A stretch of DNA of 64,000 nt from Parasedimentitalea marina (GTDB lineage: Bacteria > Pseudomonadota > Alphaproteobacteria > Rhodobacterales > Rhodobacteraceae): the NCBI RefSeq assembly GCF_004006175.1, contig NZ_CP033219.1, forward strand, positions 744,001 through 808,000. The letters are read 5' to 3'. Position numbers and translations under genes: made by a program. Shown in pieces: positions 26,305 through 34,888 of the stretch. Position 1 is the stretch's first letter. Every line of letters begins with the position of its first letter. The notes beneath the pieces were generated by a model, which saw only the letters and a list, made by a program, of their open reading frames with translations, searched no databases and was not told the origin of the DNA.

Positions 26305-27333
26305 TTAGCTGGCGAGCGACAGTTGCTGGGCCTGCATCAGTTCACCAATTTTACGACCAGTGTCGACCATACGGTTGGAGAAGCCCCATTCGTTGTCGTA
26401 CCAGGACACAACCCGAACCATACCGCCCTCGGTCACTTTGGTCTGTGCTGCTGCAAAGCACGAGGAATGCGGATCGTGATTGAAATCGATAGAGACCATG
26501 GGATCTTCTTCATAGGACAAAACGCCTGCCAGTTCGCCGTTTACAGCTGTTTGAATCGCTTGGTTAACGGCGTCGGCGGTAGTTGGACGCTCAGGTATGA
26601 AGCTGAGATCCACCAGCGACACGTTAGGCGTCGGGACACGAACTGCTGAGCCTTCCAGACGGCCCTTCAGATGCGGCAGAACTTCGGAAATTGCCTTGGC
26701 TGCGCCAGTCGAGGTCGGGATCATCGACACTGATGCGGCACGAGCCCGGTACAGGTCCTTGTGGCTGGTGTCGTGTGATGGCTGATCACCGGTGAACGAG
26801 TGGATAGTGGTCATGTAGCCGGTTTTGATGCCAAAGGCTGTGTCCAGAACCTTGGCCACTGGGGCAAGGCAATTGGTGGTGCAAGAGGCATTTGAAACAA
26901 TGATGTCATCGGCCGTCAGGTCGTTATGGTTGACGCCAAAGACCACGGTGCGGTCGACGTCTGTGCCCGGAGCGGAAATCAAGACGCGCTTAGAGCCGTT
27001 CTTTAGGTGTTTGCCAGCCGTCTCACGGGAGGTGAACAGCCCGGTACATTCATAGGCGACATCAACGTCCTGCCATGGCAGCTCTTCTGGATTGCGAATA
27101 GCCGTCAGGTTAATGGTGTGGCGACCAACCGTCATCTTGCCGTCGGACAGTGTGATCGGCGACCTTAAGCGGCCATGCACACTGTCATACTTCAGCAGGT
27201 GAACCAGGGTTTCCGGTGGTGACAGATCGTTGATGGCAATCACTTCGATGTCGCTGGTGTCATTCTCGATCATTGCGCGCAAAACGCCGCGGCCGATCCG
27301 GCCAAATCCATTAATCGCGATTTTAAGGGGCAT
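26305..27333 (-). CDS. gap: Type I glyceraldehyde-3-phosphate dehydrogenase
   Basis: Cytoplasmic NAD(P)-dependent enzyme of glycolysis and gluconeogenesis, 342 residues. N-terminal Rossmann motif INGFGRIGRGVLRA; catalytic SNASCTTNCLAP with the active-site Cys near residue 155; HSFTGDQ; STGAAKA; and WYDNEWGFSNRM at the end. ATG 27333 is chosen because GGAG precedes it and the sequence then begins at the conserved PLKIAINGFG; the frame open to 27399 would add 22 unusual residues. It is monocistronic, with its own terminator and an inverted-repeat operator candidate upstream. Confidence 0.96.
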   Translation of the reverse strand: MPLKIAINGFGRIGRGVLRAMIENDTSDIEVIAINDLSPPETLVHLLKYDSVHGRLRSPITLSDGKMTVGRHTINLTAIRNPEELPWQDVDVAYECTGLFTSRETAGKHLKNGSKRVLISAPGTDVDRTVVFGVNHNDLTADDIIVSNASCTTNCLAPVAKVLDTAFGIKTGYMTTIHSFTGDQPSHDTSHKDLYRARAASVSMIPTSTGAAKAISEVLPHLKGRLEGSAVRVPTPNVSLVDLSFIPERPTTADAVNQAIQTAVNGELAGVLSYEEDPMVSIDFNHDPHSSCFAAAQTKVTEGGMVRVVSWYDNEWGFSNRMVDTGRKIGELMQAQQLSLAS

Positions 27334-27375
27334 AGGGTCAACTCCGCAGGGATTCCGAAACTGGTATCGGTATTT

Positions 27376-27407
27376 CGATAACGACAGTATTTGCCGCATC
27401 GTTATCG
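27376..27407. promoter_or_regulatory. Inverted repeat upstream of gap, candidate operator
   Basis: CGATAACGA (27376-27384) and TCGTTATCG (27399-27407) are exact reverse complements 14 bases apart. The right half extends into GTTATCGCTAAC, a palindrome of the type bound by LacI-family regulators. It lies 43-74 bases upstream of the gap start. LacI-family CceR is known to control central carbon genes in Rhodobacter; assigning this site to it is inference. Confidence 0.55.
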
Positions 27408-27535
27408 CTAACGGTGGCGGAAATCAACCCCCTGCTGCGCGGCAATGTGACCTATCGAAGTGGGTGACCGTTCAACTTTTTGCGGGTCAGTGGGGCGTGT
27501 AGCGCGCGCCTGATCTGGTCGGAGATCGGTACAAA

Positions 27536-27576
27536 GCAAAAAAGGCCGCCCGTTCAGTTTTGCAACGGGCGGCCTT
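27536..27576 (-). terminator. Strong rho-independent terminator of the amine/TRAP operon
   Basis: AAGGCCGCCCGTT and AACGGGCGGCCTT form a perfect 13-bp stem with a 9-base loop. On the minus strand it is followed by TTTTTTGC. It lies 20 bases after the stop of the alcohol dehydrogenase gene, the last gene of the operon. Confidence 0.9.
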
Positions 27577-27596
27577 GGACGTTGTTTGGTCGGCGC

Positions 27597-28742
27597 TTAG
27601 AGGGCTGCTTTGAACAATCCTGTCAGGTTTTCCGTCGTCAGCTCAATTGGGTTGCCACCGCAGCTTGGGTCGATGATCGCGCCTTTGACCAGCTCGGGAA
27701 TGCTGGCCTCGGTGACGCCCAGTTCGGATAGCTTGTGTGGAATGGCCATACTGTCGTTCAGCTGGTCCACATAAGCGCAGAAACCGTCAAAGCCGCCGTC
27801 GATGCCCAGATAGGCAGCCGCTTTGCCAAAGCGGTCAGCGATCACACTTGAGTTGAACTTCAACACTTCGGGCATACAGACCGCATTGGTGGTGCCATGG
27901 TGGGTGTTGAAATGCGCCCCGATTGGGTGGCTCATGGCGTGAATGGCGCCCAGCCCCTTTTGGAAACCAGTGGCCCCCATGGCAGCGGCTGACATCATTT
28001 GCGCACGCGCCTCGATGTCGGTGCCATCGGCATAAGCGCGCGGCAGGTAGTCCTTGACCAGGCGCATACCTTCCAATGCAATGCCCTGCGACATTGGGTG
28101 GTAATGCGGGGACGAGAACGCCTCGACGCAATGGGCAAAGGCATCCAACCCAGTACCGGCTGTAATGAATTTGGGCATGCCCACGGTCAGTTCCGGATCA
28201 CAGATCACCACTGCCGGCAGCACCTTGGGGTGAAAGATGATCTTTTTGGCGTGGGTAACGCTGTCGGTGATGACGCTGGCGCGGCCAACCTCGGATCCGG
28301 TGCCAGCCGTTGTGGGCACCGCAATGATCGGCGCGATCACGTCAGCGTCGGCGCGGGTCCACCAGTCGCCAACATCCTCAAAATCCCAAAGTGGACGGGT
28401 CTGGCCCGCCATAAAGGCAACCATTTTACCCAGATCCAGACCTGAGCCACCGCCAAAGGCGATCACACCGTCATGGCCACCTGCGTTGTACGCAGTAACA
28501 CCCGCCTCCAGGTTCTTTTCATTTGGGTTTGGGTCAACTTCGCTGAAGATGCCCCGGCCAAGGCCAGCAGCCTCGAGGATGTCCAGCGTGGCGCTGGTGA
28601 TCGGCAGGTCGGCCAACCCCTTGTCAGTGACCAGAAGCGGTTTTTTGATACCAGCGGCTGCGCAGGCTTCAGGAAGTTCTTTGATCCGGCCAGCGCCGAA
28701 CTTGATTGCGGTCGGGTAGGACCAGTTTCCAACAAGGCTCAT
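27597..28742 (-). CDS. Iron-containing alcohol dehydrogenase
   Basis: NAD-dependent group III dehydrogenase, 381 residues, cytoplasmic. Nucleotide-binding GGGSGLDLGKMVAFMA; PTTAGTGSEV; metal ligands in GTGLDAFAHCVEA, GAIHAMSHPIGAHFNTHHG. It shares one base with the aldehyde dehydrogenase stop (TGATG), so the two are co-translated and probably act in sequence, alcohol to aldehyde to acid. It is last in the operon with TRAP genes and a glutamine-synthetase-like ligase. The substrate is unknown; a gamma-glutamylated amino alcohol fits the context. Confidence 0.9.
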   Translation of the reverse strand: MSLVGNWSYPTAIKFGAGRIKELPEACAAAGIKKPLLVTDKGLADLPITSATLDILEAAGLGRGIFSEVDPNPNEKNLEAGVTAYNAGGHDGVIAFGGGSGLDLGKMVAFMAGQTRPLWDFEDVGDWWTRADADVIAPIIAVPTTAGTGSEVGRASVITDSVTHAKKIIFHPKVLPAVVICDPELTVGMPKFITAGTGLDAFAHCVEAFSSPHYHPMSQGIALEGMRLVKDYLPRAYADGTDIEARAQMMSAAAMGATGFQKGLGAIHAMSHPIGAHFNTHHGTTNAVCMPEVLKFNSSVIADRFGKAAAYLGIDGGFDGFCAYVDQLNDSMAIPHKLSELGVTEASIPELVKGAIIDPSCGGNPIELTTENLTGLFKAAL

Positions 28743-30124
28743 CAGCTTGTCACCTTCTTTAGATGGTAAGATTTGGGGCGGGTCAGGTTGTGGAACCCGA
28801 TAACAGACAGGCCGCCGCCGCGACCTGTATCTTTACAACCGGTCCAGCACAGGCCCGGATCCAGATAATCTGCCCGGTTCATGAATACAGTGCCGGTCTC
28901 AATCTGATCGCCGATACGAACGGCCCGGTCAACATCTTGGGTCCACAGCGATGCGGTCAGGCCAAACTGGCTGTCGTTCATCAGCGCAATGGCTTCTTCG
29001 TCAGACGAAACTTTCATGATGCCCACAACCGGGCCAAAGCTTTCGTCCTGCATGACACGCATGTCGTGGGTCACGTTGGTCAGGATCTGCGGCGTCAGAT
29101 AGGCGCCACCATCATCCGCAGCCATGGTCTCTATATGCGCAATCGCCCCGGCCTCTACGGCCTCGGCGATTTGATCGCGCACCTCTTGCGCGAACCGCAC
29201 ATTGGCCATCGGTCCAATGGTGGTGTCTTGCTCCATCGGATTGCCCAGTGTGTATCCCTTGACGATCGCCACGGCCTTTTCAAGAAAGGCGTCATACTGG
29301 CTTTCATGTACATAGATGCGCTCGATCCCGCAGCAACACTGGCCCGAGTTGAACATGGCGCCATCAATCAGCGTATCAACAGCTGCATCCAGATCGGCGT
29401 CTTCCATGACATAGCCGGGATCTTTGCCGCCCAATTCGGTGCCAACACCGGTGAATGTACCCGCCGCCGCGCGTTCCATGGCTTTGCCACCACCAACCGA
29501 GCCGGTAAAGTTCACAAAGTTAAACGCCTTCTTCGCAATCAGCGCTGAGGTGGTGTCGTGATCCAGAAACATGTTCTGAAAGACATCTGCAGGCACGCCA
29601 GCTGAGTGGAAGGCTGCTGCCATGCGTTCACCGACCAACAGGGTTTGAGTGGCATGTTTCAACACGACGGTGTTGCCGGCAATCAGGGCAGGGGCGACAG
29701 TGTTGATTGCAGTCATATAGGGGTAGTTCCAAGGCGCAACCACCAGTACCACACCATGTGGTATATGCTTGATATAACGCTTGAATGTAGCGTCTTCACT
29801 GACTTTGATATCCGCCAATGCCTCGTCGGCGATCTCAGCCATATGGCTGGCGCGTTCGTTGAAACCGCCAAACTCACCGCCAAACCGCACTGGGCGCCCC
29901 ATCATATGGGCCAGCTCCGGCACGATCTCGTCATTCATCGCCCCAACAGCCGCCACGCCTGCCATCACCAGGCGGATGCGCTCAGCCAGCGGTCGCGCGG
30001 CCCAGGCTGCCTGTGCCGCACGGGCGCGAGCGGCAGCGTCAAACGCCGCTTCAGGCGAAAGCACATCCCGCTCGGCAAATACCGACCCATCAATCGGTGA
30101 GATACATTTCAATGTCTGGCCCAT
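28742..30124 (-). CDS. NAD(P)-dependent aldehyde dehydrogenase
   Basis: A 460-residue cytoplasmic enzyme. PWNYPYMTAINTVAPALIAGN marks the coenzyme domain, FTGSVGGGKAMERAA the Gly loop, ELGGKDPGYV the general-base Glu, and FNSGQCCCGIERIYVHES the catalytic Cys (the CCC run near residue 265). It ends with RGGGLSVIGFHNLTRPKS. GGAG precedes the ATG. Placed between the glutamine-synthetase-like ligase and the iron alcohol dehydrogenase, it would oxidise the aldehyde formed by the latter. Substrate specificity cannot be read from sequence. Confidence 0.93.
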   Translation of the reverse strand: MGQTLKCISPIDGSVFAERDVLSPEAAFDAAARARAAQAAWAARPLAERIRLVMAGVAAVGAMNDEIVPELAHMMGRPVRFGGEFGGFNERASHMAEIADEALADIKVSEDATFKRYIKHIPHGVVLVVAPWNYPYMTAINTVAPALIAGNTVVLKHATQTLLVGERMAAAFHSAGVPADVFQNMFLDHDTTSALIAKKAFNFVNFTGSVGGGKAMERAAAGTFTGVGTELGGKDPGYVMEDADLDAAVDTLIDGAMFNSGQCCCGIERIYVHESQYDAFLEKAVAIVKGYTLGNPMEQDTTIGPMANVRFAQEVRDQIAEAVEAGAIAHIETMAADDGGAYLTPQILTNVTHDMRVMQDESFGPVVGIMKVSSDEEAIALMNDSQFGLTASLWTQDVDRAVRIGDQIETGTVFMNRADYLDPGLCWTGCKDTGRGGGLSVIGFHNLTRPKSYHLKKVTS

Positions 30125-30163
30125 GCCATTTACTCCAGGTTCACAAGGCGCTCAGGCCCCTTG

Positions 30164-30212
30164 CTTCATCTTTTCCAAAATACTCCCGCCGGAGGCTCCC
30201 ATCCGCGCCCCG
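30164..30212 (-). repeat. Rhodobacteraceae-type GC-rich intergenic repeat, copy 3
   Basis: Read on the minus strand it has the GGGAGCCTCCGGCGGGAGTA core, a TTTTGGAAAA spacer and GATGAAG. It lies in the 114-base gap between the glutamine-synthetase-like gene and the aldehyde dehydrogenase gene, downstream of the former in the same orientation. It is a variant of the copies at 10001 and 24004. Confidence 0.6.
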
Positions 30213-30238
30213 CAGACAGGCGGCGCGGTCAGGGCAGC

Positions 30239-31591
30239 TCAGGCGCGTTCAAACCCGCGTGCAACCTCATAGTCAGTGACCGCGCGTTCGAATTCTTCGA
30301 TTTCCCATTCGGCAGCGCGGGCATAGTGCACCACGACATCTTCACCCAATGCGGCCTTCAGCATGTCCGATCCCTGCAGTGCCGCGCCTGCATCGCGCAG
30401 GTTTGATGGGATCATACCGGTCTCGCCCTGATAGACATCACCGGTGCTTGGAGCCTGCAACTCCAGTTTTTCCTCAATGCCGGCAATACCAGCTGCCAGC
30501 TGAACGGCGCAGGCCAGATAGGGGTTCAGGTCAGACCCACCGATGCGACATTCCACGCGGATACCTTTGGTTCCAGCGCCGCACAACCGATAGCCTGCAG
30601 TGCGATTGTCCACGGACCAGATGATCCGCGTGGGGGCAAAGGTGCCCTTCATGAACCGTTTATAGCTGTTGATATAGGGGGCCAGGAAATAGGTATAGTC
30701 AGGCGCATATTTCAGCATACCAGCCAGATAGTGTTTCATCAGCTGCGACATGCCCAATGGATCACTTTCGTCAAAGAAGGCGGGCTTGCCGTCCTGCCAC
30801 AGGGACTGGTGCACATGGCTGGAGGAGCCAACCTTGTTTTGATCCCATTTCGGCATAAAGGTCACCGCGTGACCCTGTTGCCAGGCGATCTCTTTGGTGG
30901 CGTGTTTGGCGATGGTGTGAAAGTCGGCTGTGTTCAGGGCAGCATCGTATTTAATGTTCAGCTCTTCCTGACCTGCCTCGGCCTCGCCCTTGGTGCACTC
31001 CACCGGAATGCCAGCGTCCCACAGATGATTGCGCAGCGGTCGCATCACGTGTTCCTCACGGGTGGTCTGAAGGATGTTGTAATCTTCGTTGTAACCGGAA
31101 ATCGGAGCCAGCTCACGGAAACTGCCTTTGCGTATCTCATCAAAGCTTTTCTCGAACAGGAAGAATTCCAGTTCGGTCGCCATGATCGCATCCAGCCCCA
31201 ATGCCTCAAGCCGCTTCAACTGTTTTTTCAACACAGCGCGCGGCGAGTGGGGGATCTCTTGGTGGGTATTGTGGTCCAAAACATCACAGAGCACCATCAC
31301 CGTGCCCTCCAGCCATGGCATTGGCCGCAGTGTGGTCAGGTCCGGTTTCATCACATAATCGCCATAGCCCGACTCCCAGCTGGTCGAGGCATAGCCATCT
31401 GGCGTGGCCATCTCCAGGTCGGTGGCCAGCAGATAATTACAGCAATGGGTCTCTTCCCAGGCGCCGTTCAGGAAGTGCTGGGCATGAAAGCGTTTGCCCA
31501 TCAGGCGGCCCTGCATGTCCACAAGGCAGACCAGAACGGTATCAACAGTGCCATCGGCAACTTGTTCTTTGAGCGTGTCGAAGGAGAGCAT
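30239..31591 (-). CDS. Glutamine synthetase-family gamma-glutamyl-amine ligase (PuuA/GlnA-like)
   Basis: A 450-residue ATP-dependent ligase. It has glutamine-synthetase motifs: ATELEFFLFE (metal Glu), KGEAEAGQEELNI, the ATP-site GSSSHVHQSLW, and RTAGYRLCGAGTKGIRVECR for glutamate binding. The N-terminal domain is the type seen in PuuA and other gamma-glutamylamide synthetases, and the adenylylation Tyr loop of GlnA is not evident. It probably joins glutamate to an amine rather than ammonia. In this operon it would start a gamma-glutamyl pathway ended by the dehydrogenases and the HutG-like hydrolase. The amine is unknown. Confidence 0.85.
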   Translation of the reverse strand: MLSFDTLKEQVADGTVDTVLVCLVDMQGRLMGKRFHAQHFLNGAWEETHCCNYLLATDLEMATPDGYASTSWESGYGDYVMKPDLTTLRPMPWLEGTVMVLCDVLDHNTHQEIPHSPRAVLKKQLKRLEALGLDAIMATELEFFLFEKSFDEIRKGSFRELAPISGYNEDYNILQTTREEHVMRPLRNHLWDAGIPVECTKGEAEAGQEELNIKYDAALNTADFHTIAKHATKEIAWQQGHAVTFMPKWDQNKVGSSSHVHQSLWQDGKPAFFDESDPLGMSQLMKHYLAGMLKYAPDYTYFLAPYINSYKRFMKGTFAPTRIIWSVDNRTAGYRLCGAGTKGIRVECRIGGSDLNPYLACAVQLAAGIAGIEEKLELQAPSTGDVYQGETGMIPSNLRDAGAALQGSDMLKAALGEDVVVHYARAAEWEIEEFERAVTDYEVARGFERA

Positions 31592-31615
31592 GAGCGACCT
31601 TTGTTCTGTTGCGCA

Positions 31616-31663
31616 TAAGACTTTTACTAAAAAGTCTTAGCAAATTTCTTAGGAAGAAATTTG
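31616..31663 (-). other. Two tandem perfect stem-loops between dctP and the ligase gene
   Basis: TAAGACTTTT-ACTA-AAAAGTCTTA (31616-31639) and CAAATTTCTT-AGG-AAGAAATTTG (31641-31663) are both perfect 10-bp hairpins one base apart. They follow the dctP stop in the transcript and may protect the dctP message or lower downstream expression. Confidence 0.7.
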
Positions 31664-31703
31664 GCCCGCGTGGGGCAGGCCAAATTCGTTTTTTGTTTAT
31701 TGA

Positions 31704-32738
31704 TCAGCCGTAACGGTACGGACGGCCAGCCGCCTGCATATCCGAGTTGTACTTCTTGAAGATCTCGACAACTTTGGCCTTCGTTGGGCTTTCAGCAGCG
31801 ATTTCATCCCAGAACTTGACCGCTGCGTCTTCGACGGTCTTCCATTCTTCATCAGGGATCGAAGTCAGTTCCATCTTTGGACCATTAACCCGCAGCGATG
31901 CTTCACCACCCCAGTACCACCACTGACGATAGTAGTGTGATTGGTCACAGCAGGCCCGGAACAGAGTCTGCATGTCTTCTGGCAACTCGTTCCAACGATC
32001 CATATTGGCAAAGAACGAACCAGCCCAGGCACCGGAGATGTTGTTGGTCAGGAAGTAGTTGGTCACGTCAGCCCAACCAACAGTATAGTCTTCGGTGATG
32101 CCGGACCAAGCAATACCGTCCAGCTCGCCTGTTTGTACCGCAACTTCGATGTCTTCCCATGGCAGTGTTACCGGAACAACGCCGAACTGGCTCAGGAAAC
32201 GACCGGCTGTTGGGAAGGTAAAGACGCGCTTGCCCTTCAGGTCAGCCAGGCTGCGGATTGGATCTTTGGTGGCAAAGTGGCAAGGATCCCATGCACCAGC
32301 CGAGATGTGCTTGACGCCCACCTTGGAATACTCTTCGTCCCAGATTTCGTTCAGGCCATACTGGTTGAACAGCACAGGCACGTCGAGCGAGTAGCGCGAG
32401 CCAAACGGGAAGTAGCCGCCAAAGACGGTGACCTCAGTAGGCGACGCCATCGAGTCATCGTCGGACTGAACCGCGTCAATGGTGCCGCGCTGCATGGCGC
32501 GAAACAGCTCACCCGTTGGGACCAGCTGATCCGCGTAAAACAGTTCGATCTGCATGCGGTCGCCTGCGATCTTGTTGAACATGTCAACGGCAGGCTTGAT
32601 AACGTGCTCACCCAGAGCCGCACCAGCATAGGTCTGCATCCGCCACTTGATTGTGGTCGCTGCAATCGCAGGTGTTGCCAATGGAGCAGCAACGGCTCCG
32701 GCACCAGCTGCGGCCAAAAACTTACGTCTTGTGGTCAT
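31704..32738 (-). CDS. TRAP transporter substrate-binding protein, DctP family
   Basis: Periplasmic receptor of 344 residues. The N-terminus has a twin-arginine-like signal (MTTRRKFLAAAGAGAVAAP, cleavage near AIAATT). Mature marks are ELFRAMQRGTIDAVQ, LKGKRVFTFPTAGRFLSQFG, the EVAVQTGELDGIAW segment with the region that holds the conserved carboxylate-binding Arg, and WNELPEDMQTLF. It resembles the TRAP receptors for large or unusual organic acids (Trp-rich SHYYRQWWYWGG). GGAG precedes the ATG. It works with the DctM and DctQ genes just upstream. Confidence 0.93.
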   Translation of the reverse strand: MTTRRKFLAAAGAGAVAAPLATPAIAATTIKWRMQTYAGAALGEHVIKPAVDMFNKIAGDRMQIELFYADQLVPTGELFRAMQRGTIDAVQSDDDSMASPTEVTVFGGYFPFGSRYSLDVPVLFNQYGLNEIWDEEYSKVGVKHISAGAWDPCHFATKDPIRSLADLKGKRVFTFPTAGRFLSQFGVVPVTLPWEDIEVAVQTGELDGIAWSGITEDYTVGWADVTNYFLTNNISGAWAGSFFANMDRWNELPEDMQTLFRACCDQSHYYRQWWYWGGEASLRVNGPKMELTSIPDEEWKTVEDAAVKFWDEIAAESPTKAKVVEIFKKYNSDMQAAGRPYRYG

Positions 32739-32763
32739 TTTCTATCTCCTAGTTAAAATTGTG

Positions 32764-32779
32764 GCCCCCTGACGGGGCT
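32764..32779 (-). other. Small GC-rich stem-loop between dctM and dctP
   Basis: On the minus strand GCCCC and GGGGC pair around GTCAG, just before the dctP ribosome-binding site. Intercistronic hairpins at this place often raise the level of the binding-protein message. Confidence 0.4.
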
Positions 32780-32789
32780 CTTATTGCGA

Positions 32790-34292
32790 TTATCTTCCGT
32801 AAACGTAGTCGGGTAGCCAGGTGGCAATCTGTGGAAAGGCCATCACAAGCGACAGGGCCAGAACCATGATCAGTGCAAAGGGGATGATCGAGACATAGAT
32901 GTCGCGCAGCCCGATTTCCGGCGGCGCCATCGCGCGCATCAAGAACAGATTGTAGCCAAACGGCGGTGTCATATAGGCGATCTGCGTGGTGATCGTGTAC
33001 AACACCCCGTACCAGATCAGGTCGAACCCAAGCTCGCCAACCAAAGGAACGTAGAGGGGGGCCACGATTACCAGCATGGCGGTGTCATCCAGAAAGGTGC
33101 CCATCAGCAGGAAACTGACCTGCATCAGGATCAGGATCATCCAGGGGCTGAGACCCAGCTGACTGGTGAACAGGTCCTTGATGGCATTGACCGCACCAAG
33201 CCCGTCAAAGATCGCGCCAAATCCAAGGGCCGCCAGGATGATCCACATGAACATGCAGGAAATGCCCAGCGTTGACCGCACCGAGATTTCAAAGACCTCT
33301 TTGTTCATCCGGCCCTTCAGGACAGCAGCGACAAAGGCGGTCATTGCGCCAATCGCCGAGCTTTCCACCAGCGAGGTCCAGCCATTGATGAAGGGCACCA
33401 TCATGGCCGCAAAGATCGCCAGTGGAAGCACGCCCGAGAACAGCAACCGGTGCTTTTCCTTCATATAGACGTCAGTATAGAACATCGGGTTATGGCGCAG
33501 GGCAAACGAGGCCACCGAGGCAACAATGGCAATCCCCAGAGTGGCTTTTGGTCCGGCTAGACCAGCCATTATCAGCAGGGGCAGCATGACCAGCGTTGCC
33601 AGAACAATGTAGTTCAACCGCAGTGGGTGATCCGAGACCTGCTCGTACTCAGCCAGGTCTTCGGGTGTCATCGCAGGGCCCAGATTAGGTTGCAGGCGGG
33701 CGCGGATGTATATGTAGACGATGAACATCACCGCCATCATCAGGCCCGGTAGCACGCCTGCCAGCCACAGCTGACCCACCGGCTGGCGAGCGATCATTGC
33801 GTAAAGCACCAGAACAACCGAGGGGGGCACAAGAATGCCCAAGGATGAGCCGGCTTGGACAACGCCAGTGACCAGGATCTTGTCATAGCCACGGCGCAGT
33901 AGTTCGGGCAGGGCGATGGTGGCGCCAATGGCCATACCAGCCACCGACAGACCGTTCATCGCCGACACCAAGACCATCAGGCCGATGGTGCCGATGGCCA
34001 GACCACCTTTGACGGGGCCCATCCAGACGTGAAACATCTTATACAGGTCGTCGGCGATTTTTGATTCCGACAGCACATAGCCCATGAAGATAAACATCGG
34101 CAGGGTCAGCATCGGGTACCATTTCATCAGCTTCATCGCAGCTGCAAATGGAATGTCCGAGCCCCCAACACCCCATAGGGCCATGCCAGCAACAGCACCG
34201 ATAAAGCCGATGGCACCAAACACCCGCTGGCCGGTCATCAGCATCAGCATCATGCCGCTGAACATCAGGATGGCAATCATTTCATAAGACAT
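32790..34292 (-). CDS. TRAP transporter large permease, DctM family
   Basis: Inner-membrane ion-coupled permease, 500 residues with about 12-13 helices. It opens MSYEMIAILMFSGMMLMLMTG and has the family segments MFIFMGYVLSESKIADDLYK, GAVAGMALWGVGG, GSSLGILVPPSVVLVLYAMI and LLMGTFLDDTAMLVIVAPLY. ATG 34292 overlaps the dctQ stop (ATGA), so it is preferred over the frame open to 34397. The C-terminus (TPPFGYNLFLMRAMAPPEI) is typical. With DctQ it moves the substrate delivered by DctP. Confidence 0.95.
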   Translation of the reverse strand: MSYEMIAILMFSGMMLMLMTGQRVFGAIGFIGAVAGMALWGVGGSDIPFAAAMKLMKWYPMLTLPMFIFMGYVLSESKIADDLYKMFHVWMGPVKGGLAIGTIGLMVLVSAMNGLSVAGMAIGATIALPELLRRGYDKILVTGVVQAGSSLGILVPPSVVLVLYAMIARQPVGQLWLAGVLPGLMMAVMFIVYIYIRARLQPNLGPAMTPEDLAEYEQVSDHPLRLNYIVLATLVMLPLLIMAGLAGPKATLGIAIVASVASFALRHNPMFYTDVYMKEKHRLLFSGVLPLAIFAAMMVPFINGWTSLVESSAIGAMTAFVAAVLKGRMNKEVFEISVRSTLGISCMFMWIILAALGFGAIFDGLGAVNAIKDLFTSQLGLSPWMILILMQVSFLLMGTFLDDTAMLVIVAPLYVPLVGELGFDLIWYGVLYTITTQIAYMTPPFGYNLFLMRAMAPPEIGLRDIYVSIIPFALIMVLALSLVMAFPQIATWLPDYVYGR

Positions 34293-34888
34293 CAGAGGTC
34301 TACTCCGCGAAGACGTCCGATATCCCGGAACAGTTCTGCAAGACTTTGCGCCAGCATCAAAAGGACGCCAATGCACAACATGGATTTCACCGGCCACAGG
34401 TAGGGTCGCCAGGCGGTTGGGCTGCGTTCCATATGCCCGATTTTTTCTGTTACACCTGACACACCATCAGTGAACAGAGTGAGGAACAGGTCCCAGAAGA
34501 ACGAGAATGGCTCGACCCCGAAATAGCCCAGTGAATAGGCGGTCGATCCCACCGCGCCAAACAGCAGCACGCCGAGATAGAATATCAGGAACAGCACGGT
34601 GAAGGCATCGATCCAGGCTTTGGTCCGCGTTGACCAGCCGCCATAAAACAGATCCATCCGGACGTTTGATCCCATCTGGATCGAGTAGGGGCCGCCCAGA
34701 ATGTAATAGGCAACCATCACAAATTGTGCGGTTTCCAGTGTCCAGATCGATGGATAGAAAAACGTTTTGGAAATTGAGGACCACAGCAGCACACCAACCA
34801 ATACAAAGATCAGGTACATGGCAATCCGGCCAATAAAGCGGTTCATCGCATCCACGTAGCGGATATATCCGGTTATCACTTTAGGCAT
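34292..34888 (-). CDS. TRAP transporter small permease, DctQ family
   Basis: A 198-residue inner-membrane protein with four main helices (IAMYLIFVLVGVLLW, TAQFVMVAYYILGGPY, AWIDAFTVLFLIFYLGVLL, and the last near KSMLCIGVLLMLAQS). The loop YSIQMGSNVRMDLFYGGWSTR is the conserved DctQ pattern around the second and third helices. It overlaps the hydrolase gene upstream by 8 bases and dctM by 4. An unusual loop of about 35 residues separates helices three and four, as in TRAP small subunits for larger substrates. Confidence 0.9.
   Translation of the reverse strand: MPKVITGYIRYVDAMNRFIGRIAMYLIFVLVGVLLWSSISKTFFYPSIWTLETAQFVMVAYYILGGPYSIQMGSNVRMDLFYGGWSTRTKAWIDAFTVLFLIFYLGVLLFGAVGSTAYSLGYFGVEPFSFFWDLFLTLFTDGVSGVTEKIGHMERSPTAWRPYLWPVKSMLCIGVLLMLAQSLAELFRDIGRLRGVDL

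Noticed and set aside
30731..31618. 295-codon plus-strand frame opposite the glutamine-synthetase-like gene
   Set aside because: The minus-strand protein has all family motifs; the plus frame is His/Gln-rich shadow sequence.
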